Source: Cynocephalus volans (taxonomy: Eukaryota > Chordata > Mammalia > Dermoptera > Cynocephalidae). From it: a stretch of 64,000 nucleotides of DNA. Below the pieces are notes generated by a model, which was not told the origin of the DNA, made no database searches, and was given only the letters and a program-made list of their open reading frames with translations. This document shows, piece after piece, positions 55,537 to 60,751 of this stretch (position 1 is the stretch's first letter; every line of letters starts with the position of its first letter). The DNA is taken from the NCBI RefSeq assembly GCF_027409185.1, contig NC_084466.1:77420501-77484500 (forward strand), read 5' to 3'. The position numbers were made by a program, and so were the translations under genes.

Positions 55537-55575
<39 letters not shown>

Positions 55576-58500
55576 ATAAATATACACACACATACACTTA
55601 TGCATAAAACTCCATGCAACTATAAGGAGGTCAATTCTCCCAGGCTCAAACATGCCCTGCCCCAAATACACACAAACAGGAGACAAAAAAAATCGTTATT
55701 TCTCTCCCGATGTTTTCTCCCCAAGGCTCTTTTCATTCTTTACTGTATACAGAGAAAAGAACAACCATAGTCATGACAACCAAACTGTGGACTGGTTTGT
55801 TATCTGCACATTTTTTAAAATAGATGGCCTCACAAAAGTTAAACCCCTGCCAATATGAAATAAGAAGGAATCAGGTTATATTTTATATATTACAGGTCAC
55901 AGGCCTATGGTCAACTAAAGAGATGTTTCAATGTTGTTTTACTTATAATGGAGATATAGCAATTAAAAAAGAAAGAAAAACTTAAAAGCAGCCAAATGGA
56001 AGTGTTGTTAACGTCATTTTACTTCACTCTGTTGTATAAAATTTTGGAAGATAACATTATGAAGAACACAGATCTAAGAAACATAAATTACCCGATCATT
56101 CATGAGAAGATCTTTCACAATGAAAGTAGCTACCAGAGACTTCAAAGGAGCAGCAAATTGATCAGGTGCAAGGAGAGCAATATGACCAATAGTAACCAAT
56201 GGTGTTATGAGATGTTCCAAGTTGCTTGGATCTAGGCTCTTATGCAGAGGCTGAAAATGAGGGGAAGAAATATATTCAACTCTATACATATGCAAATAAA
56301 CTGTCCATATATTTCATCTTCAAATTACAAAAATTATAAAAACTACAAAAGTTTTAATATATACGTAAGTAGTAACTCAAGCTTACATTTAGACTTCTAC
56401 AGGTTATCTATGTCTAGAAAGCATCTGTTTTAAACATTTTCAGTTTGGGGCATTTTAGAGATAGGTACAGAAACATTTCAGCATGGAGAATCACATCATG
56501 TAGCATATATTTTATGACTGTCAGGGCTCACCAATATCCACTTCTCTTCTATTTCCTGGGCATAAGGATGACTCCACTTGCAGCTTCTTCTGCAGTTAGG
56601 TGAGGATATGTGAATGAGCTCTGGTCAAGGGAGTGGGAGTGAAAGAGAGGTATACCACACCTGCACTGAGGCACAAATGAGCAGTGTGTCTTCTCCACTG
56701 GCTCTCTTTTTACTCTGGCTGGCTTAATGCCAAGGATCCAGGGAGTCTTAAAGAGAAGTCACTAATCAGAAAGAGTCTATGTCCCTAAGCCACTGATTAG
56801 GAGGCCATTCAAACACCCCCAACTGGACTTTTCAGGAACAAGAAATAGGCTTTTGCCTATGCCTAGTCATTTGAATTTTGGTGGTCTTTATTAGAGCACC
56901 AAATATGAAATACCACAAATAAAATTATTTTTTATAATTCTGTAGGAAACCCAACCACTCATATGCATTTTGCCATGACAAAAGAATAAAATTCTTCATA
57001 TACTCATACAGAATGATATCCAAAATATACTGCTAAATTTTAAAAATAGGAAAATGAGAAGAGTGACTAAAATATGCTATCATTGGCATTAGGGCAGTGA
57101 GGGAGGACAAAATGTGTGTATTTATACGTCCTTACTTGTACATGAATAACATATCTCCAGAAAAGTACATTACTGTATACATAAAGTACATAACAATAGT
57201 TGCCTCTGAGAAAAGAAACTGAGTGGCTAGGGTATGGGGGTAAGGGGACTTTTCACTGTATATTCTTTTTGCATCTTTTGATTCTGAAGTGAATATAATA
57301 TTAGAAATTCTAATGCCACATTGTAATGAAAACTTGGTGTTCTATTCTCCCACACTGAACACCAGGAATTCTAGGAATTCTAGGCTTGAAAAGCAATACA
57401 AAATTATTCCAAACATATTAGGGCAATATGGGGTCTCATTTAGTCAAAAATACATTTAAATAAGTTTACTTCTTGTTACCTTTGATGAGTTCCCTCAATA
57501 CTTCCATAGCACACCTAGCTAAGTGCCAGCTTGTTCACATTATAAACAAAAATATGATAACATAAATAGTTGTTTCGAGTAGTTTGTTATAATGAGTTTG
57601 ATAATTTTCCACGGTAAGTTAATAAAATCATTTCTGAAAAAGCAAAATTAATGGCCAGATCCTAGATTAGTGGCAACCTCAAAAAGAGCAGATATCTCTA
57701 TAAAATCTCTTCTCAGAAAGTCAACCAACTTTATATGTTATGGTAGGGGGATGACAGGAAAAAATAAAATAACAGATATAATATCAAAATGAAAATTTAA
57801 GTACCCTACAAACACAAGTTATATAAGTATTATTCTTCTCATACTCATTATTACAAGGAATAAAAAGATCAATCAAGAAAAATGAAAGTTTCCTATAAAT
57901 CAACATGAATTTATTGAAGTCATTCTCATACACAAAAACAGACTACAGAAAATATTCCCAACCCCACATGCACAAAAATTAAAATAAATTATTTGCTATC
58001 TACAGCAAAGATGATGCTTAGGAAAACTATTTTTTTCTCTCCTTCAAGACTTTAACACAACACATAAAAATAACAAAATTGGCATAAAAGTTTCTAAAAC
58101 AGAGATAAGTCAAAATATTTATGGTAAGTAGATTGAGTATAATTTCCAAATTGTTTTAACTACACTCAAGATTCCTATACTAAAATTATAAATTAGGATT
58201 TTATAGATGTTCCGCTTAACTTGTGTTTGCAATAACAATACTAGAGATAGCCCCTAATTATTATAGATTGCAATAAAATTGCAATGCTTTGGTAAAGGTT
58301 ATTACATAAAGGGTACGGAAAATAATTTAAAATTTATATTAAAAAGATACACTTTACATCTGACACAAAATTAGGTCAGTCGATCATAAAGGCAAAAGTT
58401 TATTTACTTTTTATTACCAATTGGTACTGATCTACAAATCCCTAAAGTTCGGTAGTATCTCAAACAGAATTCAAATTTTTTGAACCTATAAAATGACAAA

Positions 58501-58811
58501 ATAATCATCTGTTATCTACTATCTATATTTTATACAATTACCTTACCAACATTGATTTTACTGATTCAAATTCTGAAAATATACTACAAAATGATGCATC
58601 ACCAAACCAAATGTGAACATTACAAAAAATCATTAATATATGTTTTCTAACCATGACATATGAAACAAACAAAATTTTTCTCATTACCTCAAATATCTGT
58701 GCAAACTGTGTCTCTTTACTAGAAAATATCGCATGGATACAATGAATGGCATATTTGGCTTGACGGGGGGGTCCTTTTTTAGATTTGTGATGTAAAACAG
58801 GAAGCAAGGCT
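14228..58811 (-). CDS. PDS5B: PDS5B, C-terminal half (16 terminal coding exons)
   Basis: Cohesin-associated regulator that binds the RAD21-SMC ring in the nucleus and works with WAPL, sororin and ESCO in loading, release and maintenance of cohesion. Splicing the 16 exons listed separately gives 2224 coding bases: one base of a split codon, then 740 codons and a TGA stop at 14228-14230. If the protein is 1447 residues long, as in human, this is residues 708-1447. Residues up to about 1120 are leucine-rich HEAT-repeat helices. The rest is a lysine-, glutamate- and serine-rich tail with AT-hooks at about 1285-1295 (KRGRPPKP) and 1372-1384 (GRGRPSK). PDS5A is excluded because, from knowledge of the family, it lacks this AT-hook tail. 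All junctions are GT-AG and the frame is open, so the gene looks functional. Exons for residues 1-707 lie beyond position 64000. Confidence 0.95.
14264..15161 (-). other. PDS5B: PDS5B last intron, proximal part
   Basis: AT-rich intron with no recognised repeat. The polypyrimidine tract before the last exon lies at 14266-14275. Confidence 0.5.
15162..15305 (-). mobile_element. tRNA-Ile-derived SINE, shortened-dimer type, minus strand
   Basis: The T run at 15163-15180 is the A tail on the minus strand. The reverse complement shows the B-box phrase GGGTTCGGATCCTATATAAG and the modified arm between AGCGCTGCTA-type inverted repeats. CATTATAT at 15154-15161 and 15306-15313 is an 8-bp target duplication. 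Confidence 0.9.
15822..16037. mobile_element. Non-autonomous DNA transposon remnant (Tigger-like)
   Basis: Left end CATGTGCTGCATAACAGTGT and right end ATTATTAAGTGACACATAAT form imperfect inverted termini. The internal phrases TTTAAGTACACTCTATGATG and CACAACAACGAAATCACCTA match a common mammalian cut-and-paste transposon. Family name uncertain. Confidence 0.6.
16145..16283 (-). CDS. PDS5B: PDS5B penultimate coding exon, residues ~1390-1436
   Basis: 139 bases. The acceptor is TTACTCTAG before C|CGTGTA and the donor is AAT|GTATGT. It encodes [20 protein letters not shown] and then [16 protein letters not shown], followed by [12 protein letters not shown] basic start is followed by an acidic Ser/Glu segment typical of casein-kinase-2 targets. 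The KEN triplet could be a degron-like motif, but no function is claimed. Confidence 0.93.
16640..17290 (+). mobile_element. LINE2 remnant
   Basis: L2-type C/T-rich body (16810-17010) ending in ATAGTAAGTCCCACGAGGAC, AAGAACCATGTTTATTTTGT and CTGGAACCTAGTACTCTCTG. Diverged. ORFs across it are spurious. Confidence 0.7.
17291..18816 (-). other. PDS5B: PDS5B intron, no repeat recognised
   Basis: About 1.5 kb of AT-rich intron without a clear mobile element or coding signal. Confidence 0.45.
18817..18924 (-). CDS. PDS5B: PDS5B exon with last AT-hook, residues ~1354-1390
   Basis: 108 bases. The acceptor is CCAAAGCAG before A|GCAGAA and the donor is AATGT|GTAAGT. It encodes [18 protein letters not shown] and then [17 protein letters not shown]. 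The RGRP core is a textbook AT-hook, at about 1372-1384 in the human numbering. Four S/T-P motifs surround it. Because 108 is divisible by three, skipping would remove this hook without a frameshift. Confidence 0.95.
19018..19457 (-). CDS. PDS5B: PDS5B large tail exon with AT-hook, residues ~1208-1354
   Basis: 440 bases, the largest internal exon here. The acceptor is TTTCCCCCCAG before TCTGAATTG and the donor is AG|GTAAGT. It encodes a highly charged, disordered segment with three basic patches: [10 protein letters not shown] near its start, [11 protein letters not shown] about 30 residues later, and the canonical AT-hook [11 protein letters not shown]. An acidic run of seven Glu follows, then [19 protein letters not shown]-hooks bind the minor groove of AT-rich DNA, so this exon supplies most of the chromatin-contact residues. 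Proline-directed sites (KTPV, NSPPKK) flank the basic patches. Confidence 0.96.
19458..20404 (-). other. PDS5B: PDS5B intron, no repeat recognised
   Basis: AT-rich intron. Short ORFs here have no domain signature. Confidence 0.45.
20405..20762 (+). mobile_element. MLT1 solo LTR (ERVL-MaLR)
   Basis: The order of phrases fits an MLT1 LTR: GGTGGGAGACCTCATGATGG, GGACACAGTGAGAAGGTGGC, CTTGATTTTGGACTTCTAGC, CCTCCAGAACTGTGATAAAA and TTAAGCCACCCAATCTGTGG. It is a fossil LTR without any coding part. Confidence 0.88.
21349..21425 (+). mobile_element. Mariner-like MITE, copy A
   Basis: About 77 bases with inverted ends: left AGTACTTAAAAATTTTCATG and right AACTTTCTGAAGTACCC. The middle, GGAAAGATTCGTATGATCTT, is shared with three other copies in this window. 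The most diverged of the four. Confidence 0.75.
21735..21940 (+). mobile_element. L1 3' end
   Basis: The G-rich polypurine tract GGGAGGGGGGAGGAGGAGGG of L1 3' UTRs is followed by CATACTAATTATCCTGATTT, GATATGTACAATCAATTATG and TTTCAATAAAAATAAAG. It is inserted in opposite orientation to the surrounding L1. Confidence 0.75.
22081..23686 (-). other. PDS5B: PDS5B intron with a faint MIR
   Basis: Mostly unclassified AT-rich intron. A MIR-like tail (CACATTTTACAGATAAAGAA) lies at about 22990-23100. Confidence 0.45.
23687..23792 (-). CDS. PDS5B: PDS5B exon, residues ~1172-1207 (acidic/basic tail)
   Basis: 106 bases. The acceptor is TTAAAAG before G|CTCGAT and the donor is AGG|GTGAGA. It encodes [20 protein letters not shown] and then [15 protein letters not shown]. 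An acidic Ser/Glu cluster is followed by a lysine-rich stretch. The acceptor's polypyrimidine tract is poor (ACAAATGTCTGTATTAAAAG), so the exon may depend on enhancers for inclusion. Confidence 0.93.
24095..25090 (+). mobile_element. LINE2 remnants (two fragments)
   Basis: 24100-24320 is an L2 terminus (AGTGCCCAGCACAGAGAAGG, then CACTCAATAAATACTTGTTA). 24360-25090 is L2 body with TCTAATCCATTAGCAAGACC, TAGACCACTAAACTCCCTGA and TCCAAATTCCTTGCCATGGT. Since a terminus precedes a body, at least two insertions are present. Confidence 0.75.
25190..25700 (-). mobile_element. LINE2 remnant, minus strand
   Basis: Antisense L2 phrases: GGAGCCAATTAAGATTTCTG, AGCAATGGAAAAACATGACA, AGATTATCTAGCAGTATTAC. 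It faces the preceding plus-strand L2. Confidence 0.6.
25701..26653. other. PDS5B: PDS5B intron with an L1 3' fragment (minus)
   Basis: 26090-26420 looks like antisense L1 3' sequence (TATTCCACTGTATGAATGTA preceded by CTCTTCCATATTAGCTCAGA). The rest is unclassified. Confidence 0.4.
26654..26799 (-). CDS. PDS5B: PDS5B exon, residues ~1124-1172 (Ser-rich tail)
   Basis: 146 bases. The acceptor is CATTTCAG before CCTAAAACA and the donor is AG|GTAAGT. It encodes [20 protein letters not shown] and ends [15 protein letters not shown] plus a split Arg codon. It is low in complexity, rich in Ser and Lys, and disordered. It contains an SSPGR proline-directed site. Confidence 0.94.
26800..28457 (-). 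other. PDS5B: PDS5B introns around the 63-base exon
   Basis: Two short introns. 28000-28420 is less AT-rich and looks like an old interspersed repeat, but no family was recognised. Confidence 0.35.
27392..27454 (-). CDS. PDS5B: PDS5B microexon, residues ~1103-1123
   Basis: A 63-base, 21-codon exon, phase 0 at both ends. The acceptor is CCCTTGTAG before AATTTCAGT and the donor is AAA|GTATGT. It encodes [17 protein letters not shown] and then TPGK. The TPGK ending is a possible proline-directed phosphosite just beyond the folded domain. Skipping would keep the frame. Confidence 0.93.
28458..28577 (-). CDS. PDS5B: PDS5B exon, residues ~1063-1102 (end of HEAT domain)
   Basis: 120 bases, 40 codons, phase 0 at both ends. 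The acceptor is GATCGCAG before AAACTGTAT and the donor is AAG|GTATAG. It encodes [20 protein letters not shown] and then [20 protein letters not shown]. The first half is the last clear helix of the HEAT spine. The proline-rich end marks the shift to the disordered tail. Confidence 0.95.
28913..29045 (-). CDS. PDS5B: PDS5B exon, residues ~1019-1062
   Basis: 133 bases. The acceptor is TTTTTTTAG before G|TGTCTT and the donor is GAA|GTATGT. It encodes [20 protein letters not shown] and then [15 protein letters not shown] up to DDAKMNE. It is one of the last helical units of the folded domain. A pure A run of 13 just above the acceptor gives an unusually uniform polypyrimidine tract on the sense strand. 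Confidence 0.95.
29046..30846 (-). other. PDS5B: PDS5B intron, no repeat recognised
   Basis: About 1.8 kb of AT-rich sequence without clear mobile-element phrases. Confidence 0.4.
30847..30961 (-). CDS. PDS5B: PDS5B exon, residues ~980-1018
   Basis: 115 bases. The acceptor is CTTTTTCAG before AA|AAATTA and the donor is GA|GTAAGA. It encodes [20 protein letters not shown] and then [17 protein letters not shown], with split Glu codons at both ends. It is a HEAT-repeat region with the conserved PEYVVPY turn. Confidence 0.95.
31930..32160 (+). mobile_element. MIR-type SINE
   Basis: Phrases TACCAGGTGCTTTACATATG, CAATTTTACAAATGAGGAAA and CTAAGGCACAGATTAAGTAA match the MIR family tail. Confidence 0.7.
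32420..32920 (-). mobile_element. LINE2 remnant, minus strand
   Basis: Antisense L2 phrases: ACTTTATCCTATGAGCAATG, GTTTTAGAAGGATAATTTTG, GTATATAATAATCCAAGTGA and AACAGGATTTAGTGACTGAT. Confidence 0.7.
33224..33428 (-). CDS. PDS5B: PDS5B exon, residues ~912-980
   Basis: 205 bases. The acceptor is CTTTACAG before GATGAATGC and the donor is G|GTAAGC. It encodes [20 protein letters not shown], then [20 protein letters not shown], then [13 protein letters not shown]. The helix pairs have the alternating leucine and basic pattern of HEAT repeats. The last base, G, is completed to Glu by AA from the next exon. Confidence 0.96.
33429..33939 (-). other. PDS5B: PDS5B intron, nothing recognised
   Basis: AT-rich intron. 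Confidence 0.4.
33940..34250 (+). mobile_element. LINE2 3' region
   Basis: L2-like terminus: GCTCCTTGAAGACAAGAACT followed by TTAGCACAATACCTGGCACA. The upstream C/T-rich body is diverged. Confidence 0.55.
34251..35019 (-). other. PDS5B: PDS5B intron, nothing recognised
   Basis: Contains a G run of about 10 at 34565-34574. Confidence 0.4.
35020..35445 (-). mobile_element. LINE2 remnant, minus strand (host of the L1 insertion)
   Basis: Antisense L2 phrases: TTGTGTCTGAGCCTTGATTT, GAGGGGCAGCAAAGTACAAA, TTTTGAACAGGTGAATAACA. A probable continuation lies at 38580-38830, so the L1 material between appears to have split it. Confidence 0.55.
35470..35960 (+). repeat. 66-bp GC-rich tandem array in an L1 5' UTR
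   Basis: Seven units anchored by TCCTAG or a variant at 35507, 35572, 35639, 35705, 35770, 35837 and 35904, with spacings of 65-67 bases. Units carry GGCCACAG...CCTCTGCCTGGAAGCAGGCAAG...GGGTCCTAGGCAAGGA. GC content is far above the surrounding DNA. It runs directly into sequence leading to an L1 ORF1 start, so it is read as part of the L1 promoter region. Confidence 0.85.
36176..37262 (+). pseudogene. L1 ORF1 pseudogene (RNA-binding chaperone of LINE1)
   Basis: The ATG at 36176 opens [18 protein letters not shown] and reads to a TGA in 'EIEH' near 36350. A second open part, 36393-36632, encodes the coiled-coil ([20 protein letters not shown]). A third, 36669-36962, encodes the RRM and C-terminal domain ([53 protein letters not shown]), followed after one stop by [20 protein letters not shown]. 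Normal ORF1 is about 340 residues. A frame change at an A-rich slip near 36372 and stops break it. It is clearly younger than other L1s here. Confidence 0.88.
37263..37800 (-). mobile_element. L1 ORF2 N-terminal fragment, inverted relative to ORF1
   Basis: The plus strand reads as antisense ORF2: GGTCAGTGTAGATAAAGGTT, TTCAAAAATCAACTTTTGGT, TTTGCTCTTCTTTTCCTATT, ATTCCATTATTGTGGTCAGA. Sense ORF2 is therefore on the minus strand and abuts the plus-strand ORF1 segment without the 3' half. Confidence 0.8.
37827..37898 (+). mobile_element. Mariner-like MITE, copy B
   Basis: AAAGTTCATGGAAAGATTTC, then ATTATCTTTTAATTTTATTT and TTCCATGTACTTTTTGAAGT. The left terminus is eroded. Confidence 0.75.
37899..38489 (-). 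other. PDS5B: PDS5B intron between two MITEs
   Basis: AT-rich sequence, no family recognised. Confidence 0.35.
38490..38565 (+). mobile_element. Mariner-like MITE, copy C
   Basis: GGGTACTTCAATAAGATTAT opens the copy. ATCTTTCAATTCTATTTTTC is in the middle and ACGAACTTTTTGAAGTACCC closes it. The ends are an inverted pair. Confidence 0.85.
38580..38830 (-). mobile_element. LINE2 remnant, minus strand
   Basis: Antisense L2 phrases AGAAAGTTTCAAGATTAAAG, GGCTGTGTCAAATGATGTAG and CACTGGATTTCAGGACTTCA. Likely the far side of the L2 at 35020-35445. Confidence 0.55.
39320..39690 (+). mobile_element. L1 3' end
   Basis: L1 3' UTR phrases: GAGAGTAGAATAGTGGTTAT, ACAGTTAGATAGGAAGAATA, TATTTCAAGATAGCCAGAAA, AAGAAATGATAATGTTTAGG and ACAAACACGTACAACAA. 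Confidence 0.8.
40410..41057 (+). mobile_element. Tigger-family DNA transposon remnant
   Basis: Inverted termini: left CAGTTGATCTTCACTTTTCA, right AACAAGAATCAACTG. The interior has the start of a pogo-type transposase frame at 40701, [20 protein letters not shown], which is the N-terminal CENP-B-like helix-turn-helix region. It soon hits stops. About 650 bases, so it is an internally deleted copy. It sits 183 bases from a PDS5B exon. Confidence 0.8.
41240..41363 (-). CDS. PDS5B: PDS5B exon, residues ~870-911
   Basis: 124 bases. The acceptor is CCTTCCAG before T|AAACCA and the donor is AAT|GTAAGG. It encodes [20 protein letters not shown] followed by [21 protein letters not shown], a classic HEAT helix pair. 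It starts with the last base of a split Ser codon and ends in phase 0. A Tigger DNA-transposon remnant lies within 190 bases of its donor side. Confidence 0.95.
41492..41815 (+). mobile_element. MLT1 solo LTR (ERVL-MaLR)
   Basis: ATACTTTGGTCTGAATGTTC, GGTATTAGGAGGTGGGGCCT, GGGGACACAGGAAGAAGTCA, GATCTTGGACTTCCCAGCCT, CCAGAACTGTGAGAAATAAA and CTACCCAGTCTGTGATATTT occur in LTR order. It lacks internal viral sequence. Confidence 0.9.
42413..42452. repeat. (TA)n microsatellite
   Basis: About 20 uninterrupted TA units. Likely length-polymorphic and possibly cruciform-forming. Confidence 0.95.
43045..43250 (+). mobile_element. MIR SINE
   Basis: TTATCCCCATTTTACAGATG, AGAAATCTGAGACAAGCTAA and AACCTAAATTCGAACCTGTG follow MIR order. 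Confidence 0.75.
43790..44010 (+). mobile_element. MIR SINE
   Basis: TTCTAAGTGCTATGTGCTAG, CTACTTTACAGGCAAGGAAA and CTGAGGTACCTAGAGTTTAA match the MIR family. Confidence 0.75.
44455..44591 (-). CDS. PDS5B: PDS5B exon, residues ~825-870
   Basis: 137 bases. The acceptor is TTAAATAG before ATTCAGGCT and the donor is AG|GTATGT. It encodes [20 protein letters not shown] at its start, then a leucine- and threonine-rich helix and LTEQGKI. It ends with two bases of a serine codon that is completed by the T opening the next exon. It belongs to the HEAT-repeat spine. Confidence 0.95.
44592..45959 (-). other. PDS5B: PDS5B intron, nothing recognised
   Basis: About 1.4 kb of AT-rich intron. A C/A-rich patch lies near 44768-44782. 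Confidence 0.4.
45960..46028 (-). CDS. PDS5B: PDS5B exon, residues ~802-824
   Basis: A 69-base, 23-codon exon, phase 0 at both ends. The acceptor is TGTATAG before CTTCCAGGG and the donor is AAG|GTGAGT. It encodes [23 protein letters not shown], a polar loop between HEAT helices, and joins cleanly to IQAIKMM in the next exon. It is small and symmetric and would be easy to miss with ORF-based tools. Confidence 0.94.
47186..47297 (+). mobile_element. tRNA-derived SINE, monomer, with target duplication
   Basis: GGGCTGGCCCATTAGCTCAA, then TTATAACACCAAGGTCAAAG and GGTTCAGTTCTCCATACGAG show a single tRNA-Ile-like unit. A C-rich CACCCCCCGCCCGC spacer precedes a short A tail. GAATACTA at 47178-47185 and 47298-47305 is the target duplication. 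Confidence 0.88.
49085..49562 (-). mobile_element. GC-rich VNTR retroelement with TSD (SVA-like or L1 3' UTR-derived)
   Basis: Read on the minus strand it is about 478 bases: a GC-rich tandem repeat of period 104-107 (junctions at 49528, 49421 and 49317 on the plus strand), a C/T-rich segment, a pure A tract of 12, 22 unrelated bases and a second A tract. CAAGTATGTTGTTTA (49070-49084) and CAAGTATGTTATTTA (49563-49577) are a 15-bp target duplication with one mismatch, so L1-type retrotransposition placed it. The long plus-strand ORF across it is a composition artefact. No similarity to a known gene was recognised. Confidence 0.85.
50693..50766 (-). mobile_element. Mariner-like MITE, copy D
   Basis: GGGTACTTCAAAAAGTTCAT opens and CGTGAACTTTTTGAAGTAT closes. 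The interior matches copies A-C only when reverse complemented, so it lies in the opposite orientation. Confidence 0.88.
51743..51980 (+). mobile_element. Antisense L1 3' fragment with poly(A) and 18-bp TSD
   Basis: AAAATTATCTCCAAATTT is repeated exactly at 51743-51760 and 51963-51980. Between them lies about 200 bases reading as antisense L1 3' sequence (GTTTAACCATTCACCTGCAG, GACTTCTGGGTTGTTTCCAA), ending in an A-rich tail. The host L1 reads continuously when one duplication and the insert are removed. Confidence 0.88.
53530..53690 (+). mobile_element. MER5-type hAT transposon remnant
   Basis: GCGCTGTCCAAAACTCTAGC, CATATGTGGCTACTGAGCAC and TTGAAATGTG, with closing CTAGTGGCTACTGATTAG. Typical of hAT-Charlie MER5 non-autonomous copies. 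Confidence 0.75.
53833..53927 (+). mobile_element. tRNA-Ile-like SINE, monomer
   Basis: AGCTGGTCAGTTAGCTTAGT, then GGTGCTGATAACAACACGGT and GGTTCAATCCCTGTACCAGC fold into a near-complete tRNA-Ile(GAT) cloverleaf with 6 of 7 acceptor pairs. A 16-base A tail and a short duplication (AAACTT..CC) show that it is a SINE, not a tRNA gene. Confidence 0.88.
54702..54883 (+). mobile_element. tRNA-Ile-derived SINE, full dimer, with target duplication
   Basis: GGGCTAGCCTGTGGCTCACT, then GGTGCTGATAACACCAAGGC. The second unit has GCTGACAACACCAAGTCAAG and CCCCTTACCAGTCATC, followed by an A/(GAAA)n tail. TAGAAAATA at 54693-54701 and 54884-54892 is the duplication. Confidence 0.92.
55541..55571. repeat. (TG)n microsatellite
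   Basis: About 15 TG units, followed by a short CA-rich segment on the same strand. Can form Z-DNA. Confidence 0.9.
56092..56250 (-). CDS. PDS5B: PDS5B exon, residues ~749-801 (HEAT region)
   Basis: 159 bases, 53 codons, phase 0 at both ends, so skipping it would keep the frame. The acceptor is TTTTCAG before CCTCTGCATAAG and the donor is CGG|GTAATTT, a weaker match to consensus than its neighbours. It encodes [14 protein letters not shown] at its start and [11 protein letters not shown] at its end. These are HEAT-repeat helices with the pattern expected of the cohesin-binding spine. The downstream intron of about 10 kb holds most of the retroelement nests in this window. Confidence 0.94.
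56500..56920. repeat. Unclassified old interspersed repeat
   Basis: Less AT-rich than the flanks, with GCCAAGGATCCAGGGAGTCT and a terminus TTTGAATTTTGGTGGTCTTT that resembles a common mammalian LTR or DNA-transposon end. Family not assigned. Confidence 0.4.
56990..57320 (+). mobile_element. L1 3' end
   Basis: ACTGCTAAATTTTAAAAATA, GTTGCCTCTGAGAAAAGAAA, CACTGTATATTCTTTTTGCA resemble an L1M-type terminus. Confidence 0.6.
57325..58687 (-). other. PDS5B: PDS5B intron, nothing recognised
   Basis: AT-rich intron immediately downstream of the most 5' exon in view. Confidence 0.4.
58688..58811 (-). CDS. PDS5B: PDS5B exon, residues ~708-748 (HEAT region)
   Basis: This is the most upstream exon in the window, 124 bases. 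The acceptor TTTTTAG precedes A|GCC and the donor is GAG|GTAATG. It encodes [13 protein letters not shown] at its start and ends in FAQIFE. It begins with the last base of a split codon and ends in phase 0. It forms part of the HEAT-repeat spine. The basic loop [14 protein letters not shown] followed by an amphipathic helix is typical of the family. The preceding exon was not found in the remaining 5.2 kb. Confidence 0.93.
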
Positions 58812-59269
58812 CTAAAAATAATCAAAGAAAAAGAGTAAACAAGAAAAACCAACAGAACTTCTACTAGATACTTTAATGTTTGTATTTTTTAAATAATGTT
58901 TTATGGCACAACAACAAAAAAGTTACCAAGATCTACTCATCAGATTCATTTTCAATGGCCTATAATTTTGCGTTATAAATACCTATATTAAAAATATAAT
59001 CCAAATACAAGTATTTTGTGTTTTGCTTTTATTCAACAATTACAAACACAAACAAAGCTGGTGACCCACTCCCTTTTTTAACGTCATTCCTTTGGGCCTT
59101 TCTTTTATTCTCACTGCAATCACTCCAGCTAAGCTTCTGCCACCGTCCTTACACATAGAGCACTGTAATAGAACTTGAACTGTCCTTGCGTTCTCAAGTC
59201 TCTGCCTCTTTCAACTTTCACTTTGTGCCAGAACAACCTACATAAAGGGAAATCAGATTAGGCAATACA

Positions 59270-59560
59270 TATTAAGCAATATTATGTGCCAGGCACTATC
59301 AAAGGCCCCAAATCCTTGCCTTCAAGCTACTAGCATTTTAGGGACAAGTGATAACATATAAATTAGCAAAATATGTGTTATGTCAAATTGCAATAACTGC
59401 TGTAGAGAAAGAAAACAAAAAGAGGATAGGAATTAGGGGAGGAGGGTATAAGAGTGTTACAATTTCAAACAGAAGACCTTTCTAATAAAGTAACACTTAA
59501 GCAGAGTTCTGAGGGAGGGAAGGGAGTGAGTCACATAGCTACCCGGAAGAACATTCATGC
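59270..59560 (-). mobile_element. LINE2 remnant, minus strand
   Basis: TATGTGCCAGGCACTATCAA, CTTGCCTTCAAGCTACTAGC and AAGCAGAGTTCTGAGGGAGG follow antisense L2 order. Confidence 0.6.
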
Positions 59561-59810
59561 ATCATATCACTCTACCATTAATAAAGTTGGAGCTCCTAAC
59601 TCAACTATTATTCATACATCTCACAATAAAAGCAACGTCTGTTATCTTTCTCAATGTCCAATACCAACCCAGTGCTCCAGTAGGAATTTAGAGGTACAAT
59701 AATTCATCACAGTAAGGGTAGAATTTCACAAAAAGACACCAACAGCAAAGTATAATAAAAAGACAAATATCCCTAACATGTGAAGACCTTCTAAAAATAG
59801 AGAAGGAAAA

Positions 59811-59848
59811 TGATACCATATGATACCATAAAAACCAATGATACCATA
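59811..59848 (+). repeat. Short tandem repeat TGATACCATA x3
   Basis: Two adjacent copies at 59811-59830 and a third at 59839-59848. Confidence 0.85.
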
Positions 59849-60660
59849 AAAAGGGGCTAAACATAAAAAGGTACAAAGCTCTACAAAAGAAGACATACAG
59901 ACTACCCTGAAATGTGAGAAAAAAAAAAAAAAAACTACCTTCGCTCATCAAAAAATAAATAAATAAAACTATAATAAGAGTAATTCTGCTTCAGATAATG
60001 ATGGTGTAACTAAGACTGGATTTACTCTCCTGCCTTAAACAACTAGAAAAGATGAGCATGTTAAAGTTTCAGACACTAGACAATGGCAACACAGTACTGT
60101 GACCCATGAAAGATGGGAAACAAAACAGAATAGCCTTAAACCTGCCCCAGCTTACTGCATGCAGGTAGGTTCCACACTATAGTGCAAGAAATAATCCAAA
60201 TAGAGCCTGAGTTGAGGGAAACAGACGAGAGTCAGGGAGTCAAGGAGGCCAAAGCAGCTCAGAATTCTAGGGCAGAATACCAGAGAGGAGGAACTTAAGA
60301 GAAAGAGAGTATGAGCTCTGGTGATCAGCAGAGGAATAGCCCTGAATCTCTGGGTGGATAATGATGCCATGCATCATGAGAAAAAAAGCTACCTGAGACC
60401 AGGAAAAGGACACCGGAAAGGAGTAGGATAGAAAATTCCTTCAACACACATGGCACTGGTAATAACTCATGTTTCCACCAGCAACAGTAGAAAGACCTTA
60501 TGTAATACATAACCAGGAGAAAAATTAATCAATAGAAACAGAAGCAGAACAAGCAGTGGAATTAGCAAAGACGTTAAACTAGCTTTTATAAATATGCTTT
60601 AAAAAAAAACTTCATATGCTCAAGAATGTAGAGGGAAACATGAACAAGAGGATAGAACTG

Positions 60661-60668
<8 letters not shown>

Positions 60669-60712
<44 letters not shown>

Positions 60713-60713
60713 A
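60669..60713. repeat. A-(TA)n-T simple repeat
   Basis: A run, about 13 TA units and a T run of 19 form a strongly self-complementary tract. Confidence 0.9.
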
Positions 60714-60751
60714 CCAGCCCTGAAAAATATTTTTAAAAACCTAAATGGAGT

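Noticed and set aside
14228..58811. PDS5A instead of PDS5B
   Set aside because: PDS5A lacks the long AT-hook tail and the RRRS..KRERR ending found here.
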